From: Synergistaceae bacterium
Lineage (GTDB): Bacteria; Synergistota; Synergistia; Synergistales; Aminobacteriaceae
Direction of reading: 5' to 3'
NCBI GenBank assembly: GCA_031277095.1
Contig: JAISLU010000001.1
Span: 1 to 64,000, forward strand
DNA length: 64,000 nt
Shown: one piece after another, positions 47,436 to 56,984 of the stretch
How the letters are laid out: each line of letters starts with the position of its first letter
How positions within the stretch are numbered: position 1 is the first letter of the stretch
Program-made: the position numbers and the translations under genes
Notes under the pieces: model-generated
Told to the model about the DNA's origin: nothing
The model's database searches: none
The model's input: the letters and a program-made list of their open reading frames with translations, nothing else

Positions 47436-48326
47436 ATGAAGGCCAAAATAGACTGCGTTTGGTACGTTTCTTCTTTTCGCCGCCCTTGGGAGGCCGCCGT
47501 GATCGGCAACCTGGCGGCGGCCCTGAAAACGAAAAAAAGCGAGTTGAAAACTCCGCAGATCTACGTCGAAGGCGGACCGGCGAACTTTCGGGTGGAGGGG
47601 ATACTGTCCTGGGATTCCCTCACCTTTTTCGAGCGCACGGCCACCGTACTCTTCAAGGGGAACCTCTGGCACCTCTGGGGAGAACCCCCCTCCTGGTGGG
47701 GATGGATACGGCTTCGCGCCCGAACGGTACACACCCCTTTGGATACGCGGCCCGGGCAGAGAGGGCAATGGAGGGGGCATCCCACCCGTTTTTTTGCGGA
47801 GCAGGCCCATGAGGGCGAGAGCGTGATCGTTCCCACCTTCGACGCCAAGGTTGCCTGGGCCAGCGGCAGAGACGAAGAGGATTCCCAGGCTTCGACGCTG
47901 CTTCTGGCCGCTGCGCCCGACCCAAATCTATCCGAAGCTCTTGCCGAGGCGGGGATCGAAGCTCTTCCACTGGAGGCATCGGAGTCGTCTTTGAAAAGGG
48001 GCAGGGCTCTTTTTACCGACGATCACCCTTCGAACGCGCTTCTGGCCGCGTACCTGACAATGCAGGGGGTGCCGGTCATGGCCCAGGACACTCCCCTGCT
48101 GAAGGCCTTGCTGGGACCCGGAGGGTACATTGCCGCGCCCCGCGGCGGCGATAAATCCGGCTGGACGAAAGCCCTCGGCGACGTGATGTCCGAGAATGGA
48201 CGTTCGGCGTCAGCCAGCGCCCGCCGTTTTTTGAAGAAAAACTACGGGGTTTCCGACGCCGTAGAGTCTCTGGAAAAACTTTACCGATCGGTGACGGGCG
48301 CCTCGGCCGTGAAGGAAAAATTTTGA
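47436..48326 (+). CDS. Glycosyltransferase-like protein (GT9/heptosyltransferase-type, tentative)
   Basis: Position directly before lpxL-like gene with overlap; FTDDHPSNALLAAYLTMQGVPVMAQDTPLLKALLGPGGYIA. Confidence 0.5.
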   Translation: MKAKIDCVWYVSSFRRPWEAAVIGNLAAALKTKKSELKTPQIYVEGGPANFRVEGILSWDSLTFFERTATVLFKGNLWHLWGEPPSWWGWIRLRARTVHTPLDTRPGQRGQWRGHPTRFFAEQAHEGESVIVPTFDAKVAWASGRDEEDSQASTLLLAAAPDPNLSEALAEAGIEALPLEASESSLKRGRALFTDDHPSNALLAAYLTMQGVPVMAQDTPLLKALLGPGGYIAAPRGGDKSGWTKALGDVMSENGRSASASARRFLKKNYGVSDAVESLEKLYRSVTGASAVKEKF

Positions 48327-49183
48327 AGCCGGCGGCTTGGGCGATAGAAGGCTTAGGCGCTTTGGCAAAGGGAGGGTGGCGCGGGTCCTGCGTCGCCTTT
48401 TTGCTTTGCGCGCTTTTGAAATCCATCGCGCCCAGGGGAAACCGAATCCTTTCGAACCTCTCCCTCGTCTACCCCGAGAGTACGCCGGCCTGGCGCAAAG
48501 ACCTGCGCCGCCGTCTTTATGAACATCTGGCCTGGATGGTTACGGAAATTCTGGTTCTCCAGCGCAACCCCCTGCAAGTGTTCGACTGGATCGAAGAGGT
48601 GAGCAACGACCATTATATCGAAAAACCCCTGACCGAGGGCAAGGGTGTGCTTTTTTTAAGCGGGCATTACGGCAACTGGGAGCTTTTGGCCGCGTGGTAC
48701 GCCAACTACCTCTCTCAAAGGGGATTCCACGACTTTTACATTGTCTCCCAGAGTACGAGAGACAAAGACATCGCCCGCCTGATCGCCCGCTACCGGCAAA
48801 ACGCCGGCATAAAACTCTTGCCTAAAACAACCTCTACTCTTGAAATGGTGAAACTTTTAAAGTCGGGTGCTCATATTGCGGCATTGGCGGACATTTCTTG
48901 GATAGGCGGGGTCGTTTTGCCTTTTATGGGACATCCCTGCACCCACACCCCAGGGCCCGCCGTTCTGGGAACGCTGGCGTCCGTGCCGATAGTCCCCGTC
49001 GCGCTCTATCGCAAAGGCCCATTCCGCCACAGGGTGGAATTTTCCCCTCCCCTCCCCGTCCCGGAAGAAAAAAACCGCCGTCTCAAAGCGGAGCTTTTGA
49101 CAGGGGAAGTCAGCCGCGCCCTGGAAAAGATCATTGCCCCGCAGCCGGAGCTATGGTTCTGGTTACACAACAGATGGAAGTGA
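48323..49183 (+). CDS. Lipid A biosynthesis lauroyl acyltransferase-like (LpxL/HtrB family)
   Basis: VLFLSGHYGNWELLAAW (HX4D/E-type), PFMGHPCTHTPGPAVLG, WFWLHNRWK; TTG start overlapping previous stop. Confidence 0.9.
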   Translation: MKPAAWAIEGLGALAKGGWRGSCVAFLLCALLKSIAPRGNRILSNLSLVYPESTPAWRKDLRRRLYEHLAWMVTEILVLQRNPLQVFDWIEEVSNDHYIEKPLTEGKGVLFLSGHYGNWELLAAWYANYLSQRGFHDFYIVSQSTRDKDIARLIARYRQNAGIKLLPKTTSTLEMVKLLKSGAHIAALADISWIGGVVLPFMGHPCTHTPGPAVLGTLASVPIVPVALYRKGPFRHRVEFSPPLPVPEEKNRRLKAELLTGEVSRALEKIIAPQPELWFWLHNRWK

Positions 49184-49326
49184 GATAGGGGCTCCTAAAT
49201 GAGCCTCAAATCTTGAATTGAAGGTGTTTTGACACGAAAAAACAGCTCTGATGTAGAATATGCGGAGAAACGGACACTGCATGTTTCGATTTCTGAAAAG
49301 ATAGAACTTCATGATAGGAGATAAAT

Positions 49327-50559
49327 ATGCGTAATATCTATTTTTACCTCATTATTGCTTTTTTTGTCGCGGATTTTGTTTGGGAACAAATACTGTCGTA
49401 CCTGGACAGAACACGGATGTCGCCTCTCATGCCGAAAGAGCTGGAGGGGATATATGATCCCGCGGAGTATGCGAAACAGCAGACGTATCAGAATGAAAAT
49501 GATCGTTTCGACTTGATTTCCGGCGGATTTTCCTTCGCTGTCGGCATGGCGTTTCTGTGGTATGGATGGGCCGGATGGATTGACACGTTCCTTCGAAGAT
49601 ACACCAGCAGTCATATCCTGCTGTTGCTGGGCTTTTTTGGAGTGCTGATCTTTGTGGCATGGCTTATACAGATTCCGTTTGATTGTTACGACACTTTTGT
49701 CATTGAGCAGAAGTACGGTTTCAATAAGACGACGCCTCGGACATTTGTGACGGACAAGCTAAAAACACTTGCGCTTACATTTGTTTTAACGGGCATTTTG
49801 CTGACCATCGTCTTTGTCGTTTATGAGTATACCGGAAAGCGGTTCTGGCTGCTGGCCTGGGCTGGCGTTTCCGTCGTCTCGCTCATCATCGCGTTCTTTT
49901 ACTCCGAATGGATCGTTCCGCTTTTCAACAAACAAACTCCGCTCGAAGAGGGCGAGCTGCGTTCGGCAATCGAGGCTTTCGCCGAAAAAGCCTCCTTCCC
50001 GCTCCACAATATCTACATCATTGACGGTTCCAAGCGAAGTACGAAGTCTAACGCCTATTTCACGGGGTTCGGAAAGAAAAAGCGCATCGTTTTATTCGAC
50101 ACGCTGATTGACGATTTGAGTACGGAAGAAATTGTCGCCGTGCTTGCGCATGAAGTAGGCCATTATAAAATGAAGCATATTTTCTACATGATACCGATTC
50201 CGCTGGCAAGCACCGCGTTTATGCTTTGGGCACTGTCCGTTTTCTTGGACAATCCGGCCCTGGCGCGCGCGTTGGGAGGAACGGTGCCTTCGTTCCACCT
50301 TGGCATGGCCGCCTTTTCTCTGTTGTATTCGCCCTTGTCCGATCTATTGGATTTGGCGGTAAATTATCTATCCCGTAAACACGAGTACCAGGCCGACACA
50401 TTTGCTGCCGGGTACGGATTAGGAGACGCGCTCATCGAGTCACTCAAAAAAATTTCCTCGAAATCGCTGGTCAATCTCACTCCTCATCCCATTGTGGTAT
50501 TTTGCGACTATTCTCACCCGACGTTGCTGCAAAGGATCCATCATATCCAAAAAACATAG
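49327..50559 (+). CDS. M48 family metallopeptidase (Ste24/CAAX protease-like)
   Basis: VLAHEVGHYKMKH; SLVNLTPHPIVVFCDYSHPTLLQRI; multiple TM segments. Confidence 0.92.
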   Translation: MRNIYFYLIIAFFVADFVWEQILSYLDRTRMSPLMPKELEGIYDPAEYAKQQTYQNENDRFDLISGGFSFAVGMAFLWYGWAGWIDTFLRRYTSSHILLLLGFFGVLIFVAWLIQIPFDCYDTFVIEQKYGFNKTTPRTFVTDKLKTLALTFVLTGILLTIVFVVYEYTGKRFWLLAWAGVSVVSLIIAFFYSEWIVPLFNKQTPLEEGELRSAIEAFAEKASFPLHNIYIIDGSKRSTKSNAYFTGFGKKKRIVLFDTLIDDLSTEEIVAVLAHEVGHYKMKHIFYMIPIPLASTAFMLWALSVFLDNPALARALGGTVPSFHLGMAAFSLLYSPLSDLLDLAVNYLSRKHEYQADTFAAGYGLGDALIESLKKISSKSLVNLTPHPIVVFCDYSHPTLLQRIHHIQKT

Positions 50560-50563
50560 CGGC

Positions 50564-51394
50564 ATGAATAGAAAGCGGGCAAAATGGGTTACGGCGGCGA
50601 CAATTGCGGCGGGGATTTTATTCGGAATTCTGAGTTCATATGTGCTGACTCTCAAACGTTACGAAATCCACACGTCAAAAATTGACGCTTCAGTGCGGCT
50701 ACTTCTTATTTCAGACCTTCATAGTTGTTATTACGGCGAAAATCAAATAGAGCTCGTTTCTGCTATTGAAGCATGTTCCCCTGATGTTCTGATGTTTTGT
50801 GGGGATATCGCTGACGACAAAATGCCCATCGACAATGTGCAAGCTCTGCTGGATGCGGTCGCAAACAAATACCCCTGCTTTTACGTCACCGGTAATCATG
50901 AGTTTTGGAGCGGGAAAGTTGATGATATAAAATACTTGTTTCAAAGTCATGGTGTGACCGTCCTGGAAAGAGGATACGCGCCCCTGTCGATTCGGAGAGA
51001 AAAATTTGCCGTCTGCGGCTTGGACGATCCTGTAGGAGGACATTTCGATTCCGGACTTATTGCCGCTGCCGAAGGAGTAAAGACGGGGTTTTTCTCTGTG
51101 CTGTTGTCGCATAGGCCGGAACGATTTCCGCAATATATTCCATATGGCTTTGACCTCGTATTGGCCGGACACGCTCACGGAGGACTCTGGCGCATTCCTG
51201 GAATTTTGAACGGCCTGATCGCCCCAGATCAGGGTTTTTTTCCAAAATACGCCGGCGGAGAATACCAAGAGGGGCAGACGACAATGATTGTAAGCAGGGG
51301 CTTGGCGCGTGAGTCTACACGTCTCCCGAGATTTTTCAACCCCGTCGAGCTTGTTGTGATAGATTTGCTTCCACTGGCTCGAATGCAAAACTAA
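50564..51394 (+). CDS. Metallophosphoesterase
   Basis: LLISDLHSCYYGE, DVLMFCGDIADD, FYVTGNHEFW, LVLAGHAHGGLWRIPG. Confidence 0.92.
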   Translation: MNRKRAKWVTAATIAAGILFGILSSYVLTLKRYEIHTSKIDASVRLLLISDLHSCYYGENQIELVSAIEACSPDVLMFCGDIADDKMPIDNVQALLDAVANKYPCFYVTGNHEFWSGKVDDIKYLFQSHGVTVLERGYAPLSIRREKFAVCGLDDPVGGHFDSGLIAAAEGVKTGFFSVLLSHRPERFPQYIPYGFDLVLAGHAHGGLWRIPGILNGLIAPDQGFFPKYAGGEYQEGQTTMIVSRGLARESTRLPRFFNPVELVVIDLLPLARMQN

Positions 51395-51459
51395 ATGCAA
51401 CCTGGGCGACGAGTGTGGGTTGCGATAAATCGTGCAAAAGGGTCAATAAAGATGATTGA

Positions 51460-52707
51460 TTAATTTACGTAATTGAATACGAGTTTCACAATCCAACAAC
51501 GGGATATATCGCCGCCAGAAGACTTGCCCTCTCCGGCTACGATATAGCCGCCGTCCAACGTCTGCTGAATGGAATGAGCGGCATCATTCAGAACGCTTCC
51601 AAGTGCCCGTTGCCAAATAAGTTCTCCCTCGGAACTCAGTTTAATAATCCAATAGTCGCTGAGACCGTGATTGTCGGAAACATCTCCATTGTCGGATGCG
51701 GAATACCCTGCAACGATATATCCCCCATCCGCTGTCTGTTGAATTGAACGGGCTTCATCATCGTCAGAGCCTCCAAAAGATCGCTGCCAGACAAGTTCTC
51801 CTGCGGGATTCAGCTTGACAATCCAATAATCAGTCCCGCCGTGATTGCCGGAAACGTCTCCATCGTCAGAATTGGATCCTCCGGCGACAATATAGCCTCC
51901 GTCCGTTGTCTGCTGAATGGATTGGGCCCATTCTTTTTTAGAACCCCCAAAGGACTTCTGCCACTCTATTTCGCCGTTCGAATTCAGTTTGACAATCCGG
52001 CAATCATAATCACCGCGGCTGCCCAGCCGGGACCCGGCAGCCGTAATATAACCGCCGTCCGAGGTCTGCCGCACGAAACTGACCTCATTACCCTCGGATA
52101 CTCCCGTCGATTTCTGCCATACGATATCTCCATTGGAGTCCAACTTCACAACTTGATAAAAAAGCCTTCGCTGTTCCTCCAATACGTTGAGCATTTCCGA
52201 AAAAATATAGCTGCCGTCCGCCGTTTGTTGAATGCACAAGGCTCGATTCATCCCGGATTCCCCATATGTCTTTTGCCAGATCAGTTCTCCTTCTTTACTC
52301 AATTTTAGAATCCAACATTGGCTGCTGCTACTTTCTAAATCTATACGCATAGGCAATACAGAAAAACCAGAGGCAATATACCCCCCATCCGCTGTCTCTG
52401 CAACAAAGTCTATATAGCCGCGTTCGCCATTACCAAAAGTTTTCCGCCAAACGCTGTTTCCCTTAGAATCCAGCTTCATGAGCCAGCCGACAACTTTCCC
52501 CCGGTTACCCAAAACAGCGCCATTATGGGAAGAAGCGCTTCCGCCGGCAATATAGCCGCCGTCCGATGTCTGCTGGATAGAAACAGCACTGCCTCTCCTT
52601 GAGCCGCCGTAAGATTTCTCCCACTCGATGGAAGGCGAAAGCGCAGCAGCCTCCAGAGTATTTTTAGAAAGTGCCGCAACAAGCATCATCGACACCCGTA
52701 TGCACAT
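51460..52707 (-). CDS. Secreted seven-repeat beta-propeller-like protein
   Basis: Seven ~52-58-aa repeats of (I/L)xWQKSFGGS...SIQQTxDGGYIVAGxS...DYWIVKLNxxGE; start probably MCIRVSMML at 52707 rather than 52839. Confidence 0.75.
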   Translation of the reverse strand: MCIRVSMMLVAALSKNTLEAAALSPSIEWEKSYGGSRRGSAVSIQQTSDGGYIAGGSASSHNGAVLGNRGKVVGWLMKLDSKGNSVWRKTFGNGERGYIDFVAETADGGYIASGFSVLPMRIDLESSSSQCWILKLSKEGELIWQKTYGESGMNRALCIQQTADGSYIFSEMLNVLEEQRRLFYQVVKLDSNGDIVWQKSTGVSEGNEVSFVRQTSDGGYITAAGSRLGSRGDYDCRIVKLNSNGEIEWQKSFGGSKKEWAQSIQQTTDGGYIVAGGSNSDDGDVSGNHGGTDYWIVKLNPAGELVWQRSFGGSDDDEARSIQQTADGGYIVAGYSASDNGDVSDNHGLSDYWIIKLSSEGELIWQRALGSVLNDAAHSIQQTLDGGYIVAGEGKSSGGDISRCWIVKLVFNYVN

Positions 52708-52792
52708 TTTGGATAGGCTGTGCCTTCGAGCAATACACACGTTTCGTACCTCGTTTTTGTGATATTTTTGCGTTTGACGTGGGCGCAATTTT

Positions 52793-54289
52793 TTATTTCT
52801 TTTCCGGCTCTCCGGATTTTTCAGGCGATGCTGCGCCAATGGCTATTTTTCGCTCCAAAAGCGTCTGGGGCAGGCAGGACAGTTCCTCCACGGGCAGTTC
52901 GCTCAAGACCTCCCACGCCTTGGCCTCGGATTGAGCGAGGGTCCTTCTTTCAAGCTGCCGCTCTCTTCCCTTTTGGCCGACAAAGAATTTTTCAAACGCG
53001 TCTCCGAACTTCAAGTAGAGTTTTCCCACCTCGGACAGCCCCGCGTCTCCGACGGCAGCCCGCAGGAGCCTGGTTTCCCTGGCCTTCACGTAAGCGGAGC
53101 GGAGTTGATCGGCAAGGACACGGTGAGAGTCGAAAGTCTTTCCGCGCCCTATTCCTCTGTCCATAGACCGAGACAGGCTTGCCTGCACGTTGAAAGGCGG
53201 GAAAATACCCTTGGCGTGCAGCTCCCGGTCCAAAACGATCTGCCCGTCGAGAAGCTGCCCCGACAGGTCGGCCACCGGATGCGTGACGTCGTCGTCGGGC
53301 GCGGTGATCACCGAAAGCTGGGTCACGCTCCCCGGGCATCCAGCGATACAACCGGAGCGTTCGTAAAGCTCGGCAAGGTCGGAGTACATTGCGACGGGGT
53401 ATCCTCCCCGCCCGGGTATCTCCTTTCGCAGGGCGCTTATTTCCCTAAGGGCATCGCAGTAGTGGAGCATGTCCGCCATGACGACCAGGACGTCGTACCC
53501 TTTGACGAAGGCGAAATACTCGGCGACGGTCAAAGCGACCCGCGGCGCCAGGAGACGCTCCGCAACCGGATCGTTTGCTTTGTTCAGCACCAACACGCTT
53601 CTGTCCGTCACGCCGTCGCGCTCGAAGGTCTCTATGAAAAGGTCCGCCTCGCGGCCAGTGACGCCCATAGCGGCAAAAATCACAAGAAAATCTCCGTCTT
53701 TGCCGGGGATCAGCGCGCGGGCCGCCATTCGCGCCGCGATTTCGCCGGCGGGCAGCCCCGGCCCCCCGAGCAAAGAGAGCCTTTGGCCGCGAACCCAGGT
53801 GTTCATCAAATCCAGCGCGGATATCCCCGTCTCAATGGCGCCGTTAGGTGGTATTCTAAGGCCGGGAGGCAACCCCTTCGCGGGAAGGAACTCTTCGAGG
53901 CCGTAAAGGCTCCTTCCGTCGGCGGGCAGCCCGCGGCCGTTCAGAATTCGGCCCCGCAGGGCTTCTCCTACTCCCACCTTCGCCACGTCGCGCTCCATCC
54001 ACACGGTCGCCCGCCCCGTTTCCAGGCCTGGGGCGTCGTCAAACATCTGGACGACACAAAGGTCGTCTTTGACCTGCAGCACCTGCCCCGTCTTCGCAAA
54101 CTCTTCAAGCGAGGATGCGTTCACCGGGTCGCCCCATAGAGTCACCAGCTCGCCGCAGCCGACGCCCGTCATGTTCTCCACAAAAAGAAGGGAGCCGGTT
54201 ATGCCTTTGATTCCGCGGGAACCTTGTCGATAAAGTTTTCGACTGCATTTTTGCTTGAATTCTCGATTGGGTTCTTGATTGAGCGTCAT
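52793..54289 (-). CDS. atpB: V-type ATP synthase subunit B
   Basis: ISALDLMNTWVRGQRLSLLGGPGLPAGEIA, PGRGGYPVAMYSDLAELYERSG, DDVTHPVADLSG; ATGA overlap with subunit A. Confidence 0.93.
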   Translation of the reverse strand: MTLNQEPNREFKQKCSRKLYRQGSRGIKGITGSLLFVENMTGVGCGELVTLWGDPVNASSLEEFAKTGQVLQVKDDLCVVQMFDDAPGLETGRATVWMERDVAKVGVGEALRGRILNGRGLPADGRSLYGLEEFLPAKGLPPGLRIPPNGAIETGISALDLMNTWVRGQRLSLLGGPGLPAGEIAARMAARALIPGKDGDFLVIFAAMGVTGREADLFIETFERDGVTDRSVLVLNKANDPVAERLLAPRVALTVAEYFAFVKGYDVLVVMADMLHYCDALREISALRKEIPGRGGYPVAMYSDLAELYERSGCIAGCPGSVTQLSVITAPDDDVTHPVADLSGQLLDGQIVLDRELHAKGIFPPFNVQASLSRSMDRGIGRGKTFDSHRVLADQLRSAYVKARETRLLRAAVGDAGLSEVGKLYLKFGDAFEKFFVGQKGRERQLERRTLAQSEAKAWEVLSELPVEELSCLPQTLLERKIAIGAASPEKSGEPEKK

Positions 54290-56163
54290 AGCGCTACCTC
54301 CTGGTCGGCCGTTTGTCTCGCGGCGAGTTCGGCGGTGAAAAGGGCCAGCCACTCCCGTCCTTTATCCGTAAAGTCCCCCGGCAGGTCCCACAAAGCGGCA
54401 AGTTCCGCCCTCATGGATACGCGGGCGGCGGCCGGGAGACCGTCTTTCAAAAAACTCCGCACCCTGTCGTCCAGCGCCTTGAGAAGCCGAAGCATCGCCG
54501 CCGACCTGGCGGGACAGGAATCTTGAAGGTCGAATACGTTTTGCCGCAGATACACGGTCTCGATGGTTTCGGCGTGAAAAAGAATCCATCGATCCTCTTC
54601 GGAAAGCGCAATTTCACCGGCTGAGCGATTTGAAGCCAAGGTTGGAGCCAAGATTGGGTCAAAGATTGAATCAAAGGTTGAGGCAAAGATTGGAGCGAAG
54701 GCTGAAGTTGGGGCGAAACGCGCCGAATCGAAAAGCTCCCTCGCACGCGACAAGATGTCCCTCAAGTATTCTTTCAGATCGGGCCAGTCTTGCCCCGCAT
54801 TTTGGGCTAGAGTGTCCGAAACCGCCTCTTCGTAGAGGGAGTAACTTCGAGCCAGGTCCATCGCGGGAAAGCGGCGGGCCTGGGCAAGGACCTTGTCGAG
54901 CCGCCAGCAAGCTCCGGCTCGGCTCAGGCCGGTCTGGGTCACCGGCTCGGAAAAGTCTCCCCCTTCGGGTGAAAACCCGCTGATCAAAGTCACAGAGCCG
55001 CGGTGCCCCCCCAGCGTTTCCGCCTGTCCCCCGCGCTCGCAGTAGCTCGATAAACGGCTTCCCAGATAAGCCGGATATCCTCCTTCGCCGGGAGATTCTT
55101 CGAGACGGTTCCCGATTTCCCTCAGGGCCTCCGCCCACCGGGACAGGGAATCGATCACGACGACCGCGTCGCAGCCCATATCCCGATAGTACTCGGCCAG
55201 GGTCATTCCCAAGTAGATGCCGGGGTCTCGCGCCGCCACGGTCATGCTGGACGTGCTTGTCACGAAGATCGTCCGCTCCCTCAAAGGGATTCCCCGTCTC
55301 TCGGCCTGGGAGAACTCCTCCAGCATCTCGGCTGTTTCGCTTCCCCTTCCTCCGCATCCAACGTAAACGATCACGTCGGCGTCGCACCCTGCGGCCAAAG
55401 ACCGCTGGACGAGGGTCTTTCCCGTGCCGACTCCTCCGGCTACGGCAGCCACGCCGCCCACGGCCAGAGGGAAGAGGGTATCGAATCCCCGCCGCCCCGT
55501 CCACAGAGGACGATCCAGCGGCAAACGCGCCCTGACGGGCCTGGGGACGCGCACTTCCCACCGCTGGGCCAGGGACAGTTCTGTTCCGTCCGCCAAACGG
55601 CATATACACTCTCGCCGCGTGTAATCGTCCCCCTCCGGCGCTATCCAGGCGATGGCCTGAGGCGACGAAACCGGTGGGACCAAGATACGATGAATGAAGA
55701 GTTTCCCCTCCTCCACCGTTCCCAAAAGGTCCCCCGGCGCGACCGTGTTCCCCTCCGCCGCCGCCGGCGTGAAATGCCACAGCGGCAAATCCGGCGCGCC
55801 GCCGCCTTGCAGCGACCCAAGGGATTCAATAGATCCCAGGGATCGCCCCAAGCCGTCCAGAACCTGCCCCAAAAAACCGGGGCCCAAATCTACGCTCAAG
55901 AGCTTTCCGGTAAAGTAAACTTCTCCTCCTGCAGCCAGCCCCGTCGTGTCCCCGTAGGTTTGGATATCCACCGTTTTCCCCCGGATGCGGACAACTTCGC
56001 CTGGGAGTTTCGAAGCCATTGTCCTCGAGTCTATGGCCCTCGAGTCTAAGGCTCCTCCGGCGATCCATACCGCCTCGAACATCCGGGGGCACGAATCCGT
56101 CTCGGCGGTGATCACCGGTCCGGAGACACCCGTTATCGCGCCCTTCGCCCAATTGTTTTCCAT
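54286..56163 (-). CDS. atpA: V-type ATP synthase subunit A (divergent active site)
   Basis: AGGVGTGKTLVQRSLA P-loop; YVGCGGRGSETAEMLEEF; DSLSRWAEALREIGNRLEESPGEGGYPAYL; SPEGGDFSEPVTQ. Confidence 0.93.
   Translation of the reverse strand: MENNWAKGAITGVSGPVITAETDSCPRMFEAVWIAGGALDSRAIDSRTMASKLPGEVVRIRGKTVDIQTYGDTTGLAAGGEVYFTGKLLSVDLGPGFLGQVLDGLGRSLGSIESLGSLQGGGAPDLPLWHFTPAAAEGNTVAPGDLLGTVEEGKLFIHRILVPPVSSPQAIAWIAPEGDDYTRRECICRLADGTELSLAQRWEVRVPRPVRARLPLDRPLWTGRRGFDTLFPLAVGGVAAVAGGVGTGKTLVQRSLAAGCDADVIVYVGCGGRGSETAEMLEEFSQAERRGIPLRERTIFVTSTSSMTVAARDPGIYLGMTLAEYYRDMGCDAVVVIDSLSRWAEALREIGNRLEESPGEGGYPAYLGSRLSSYCERGGQAETLGGHRGSVTLISGFSPEGGDFSEPVTQTGLSRAGACWRLDKVLAQARRFPAMDLARSYSLYEEAVSDTLAQNAGQDWPDLKEYLRDILSRARELFDSARFAPTSAFAPIFASTFDSIFDPILAPTLASNRSAGEIALSEEDRWILFHAETIETVYLRQNVFDLQDSCPARSAAMLRLLKALDDRVRSFLKDGLPAAARVSMRAELAALWDLPGDFTDKGREWLALFTAELAARQTADQEVAL
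54632..54703. repeat. 12-bp in-frame tandem repeat, 6 units, in atpA
   Basis: gaagccaaggtt/ggagccaagatt/gggtcaaagatt/gaatcaaaggtt/gaggcaaagatt/ggagcgaaggct. Confidence 0.85.
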
Positions 56164-56188
56164 GTGTACGTCTCCTTGTGCGCCGCTG

Positions 56189-56764
56189 TCACTGCTCGGG
56201 TATGCCATGCTTGGCTATGAAGAAGGGGCGCAGACGCCGCCATCTCGTTCTAAAGGTGTTGTCGATGAGCCGCCCGCTTTCCTTCTCTTCGATCAGAAGG
56301 CCGCCCCAAACGTCTTTCAGGCCTTCCCGGACCTCCAGTGCGCTGCCGGGTTTCAAAAAAACGGAGTCTCCCTTTTCCACCCACAGAATCGACGGAAGCG
56401 ACAGGTATTCTTCGGCCTCAGCCGCCAAAGCCCTCATCGCGTCCCCATATGGGGGCGAGCGGCGAAAGGCCTCCACACGGGCTCGCACTTCTTCATCCAG
56501 GCGCTGGAAGAAATTGTCCTGCAGCTCGATCTTGAAGGCTTTTTTCTGAAGTTCCACACGACGGCGATTGGCTTTCAGCCCCTCATCCAAACGCTTTTCC
56601 CGGGAGCGGCGCAGATTGTGGACGATACCCTCCACCTCCAGGCGGCGCGCCGTAATCATGTCGGCGAGGTCCTCGTCCACGGAGCGTTTCAGGACAAGAC
56701 AGCGTTCTTTGTGCTGGTCCAACAAGGCTCTCTTGAAACCAGCCAGATCATCCAACTCCGGCAA
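56189..56764 (-). CDS. atpE: V-type ATP synthase subunit E-like peripheral stalk protein
   Basis: Charged helical N-terminus; VFLKPGSALEVREGLKDVWGGLLIEEKESGRLIDNTFRTRW C-terminal E-type block. Confidence 0.75.
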   Translation of the reverse strand: MPELDDLAGFKRALLDQHKERCLVLKRSVDEDLADMITARRLEVEGIVHNLRRSREKRLDEGLKANRRRVELQKKAFKIELQDNFFQRLDEEVRARVEAFRRSPPYGDAMRALAAEAEEYLSLPSILWVEKGDSVFLKPGSALEVREGLKDVWGGLLIEEKESGRLIDNTFRTRWRRLRPFFIAKHGIPEQ

Positions 56765-56765
56765 A

Positions 56766-56984
56766 TCAAACCATCCCGATAATCATCATGGCGACGACGA
56801 AGCCTAAAACCACCATCGTCTCCGGGATGGCCTCCAGAACGATGATCGTCCCGGCGGTCTCCGGCTTTTCCGCAATGGTGCCTGCTCCCGCGCTGCCGAT
56901 GCGGGCCTGAGCGTAGGCCGTCGCAAGGGCGGGGATGGCCACGGCCAGGGCCGCGGCTAGAGCTACAATCGCTTTCTCAGTCAT
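56766..56984 (-). CDS. atpK: V-type ATP synthase subunit K (8-kDa, two-helix c-ring subunit)
   Basis: MTEKAIVALAAALAVAIPALATAYAQARIGSAGAGTIAEKPETAGTIIVLEAIPETMVVLGFVVAMMIIGMV. Confidence 0.9.
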   Translation of the reverse strand: MTEKAIVALAAALAVAIPALATAYAQARIGSAGAGTIAEKPETAGTIIVLEAIPETMVVLGFVVAMMIIGMV

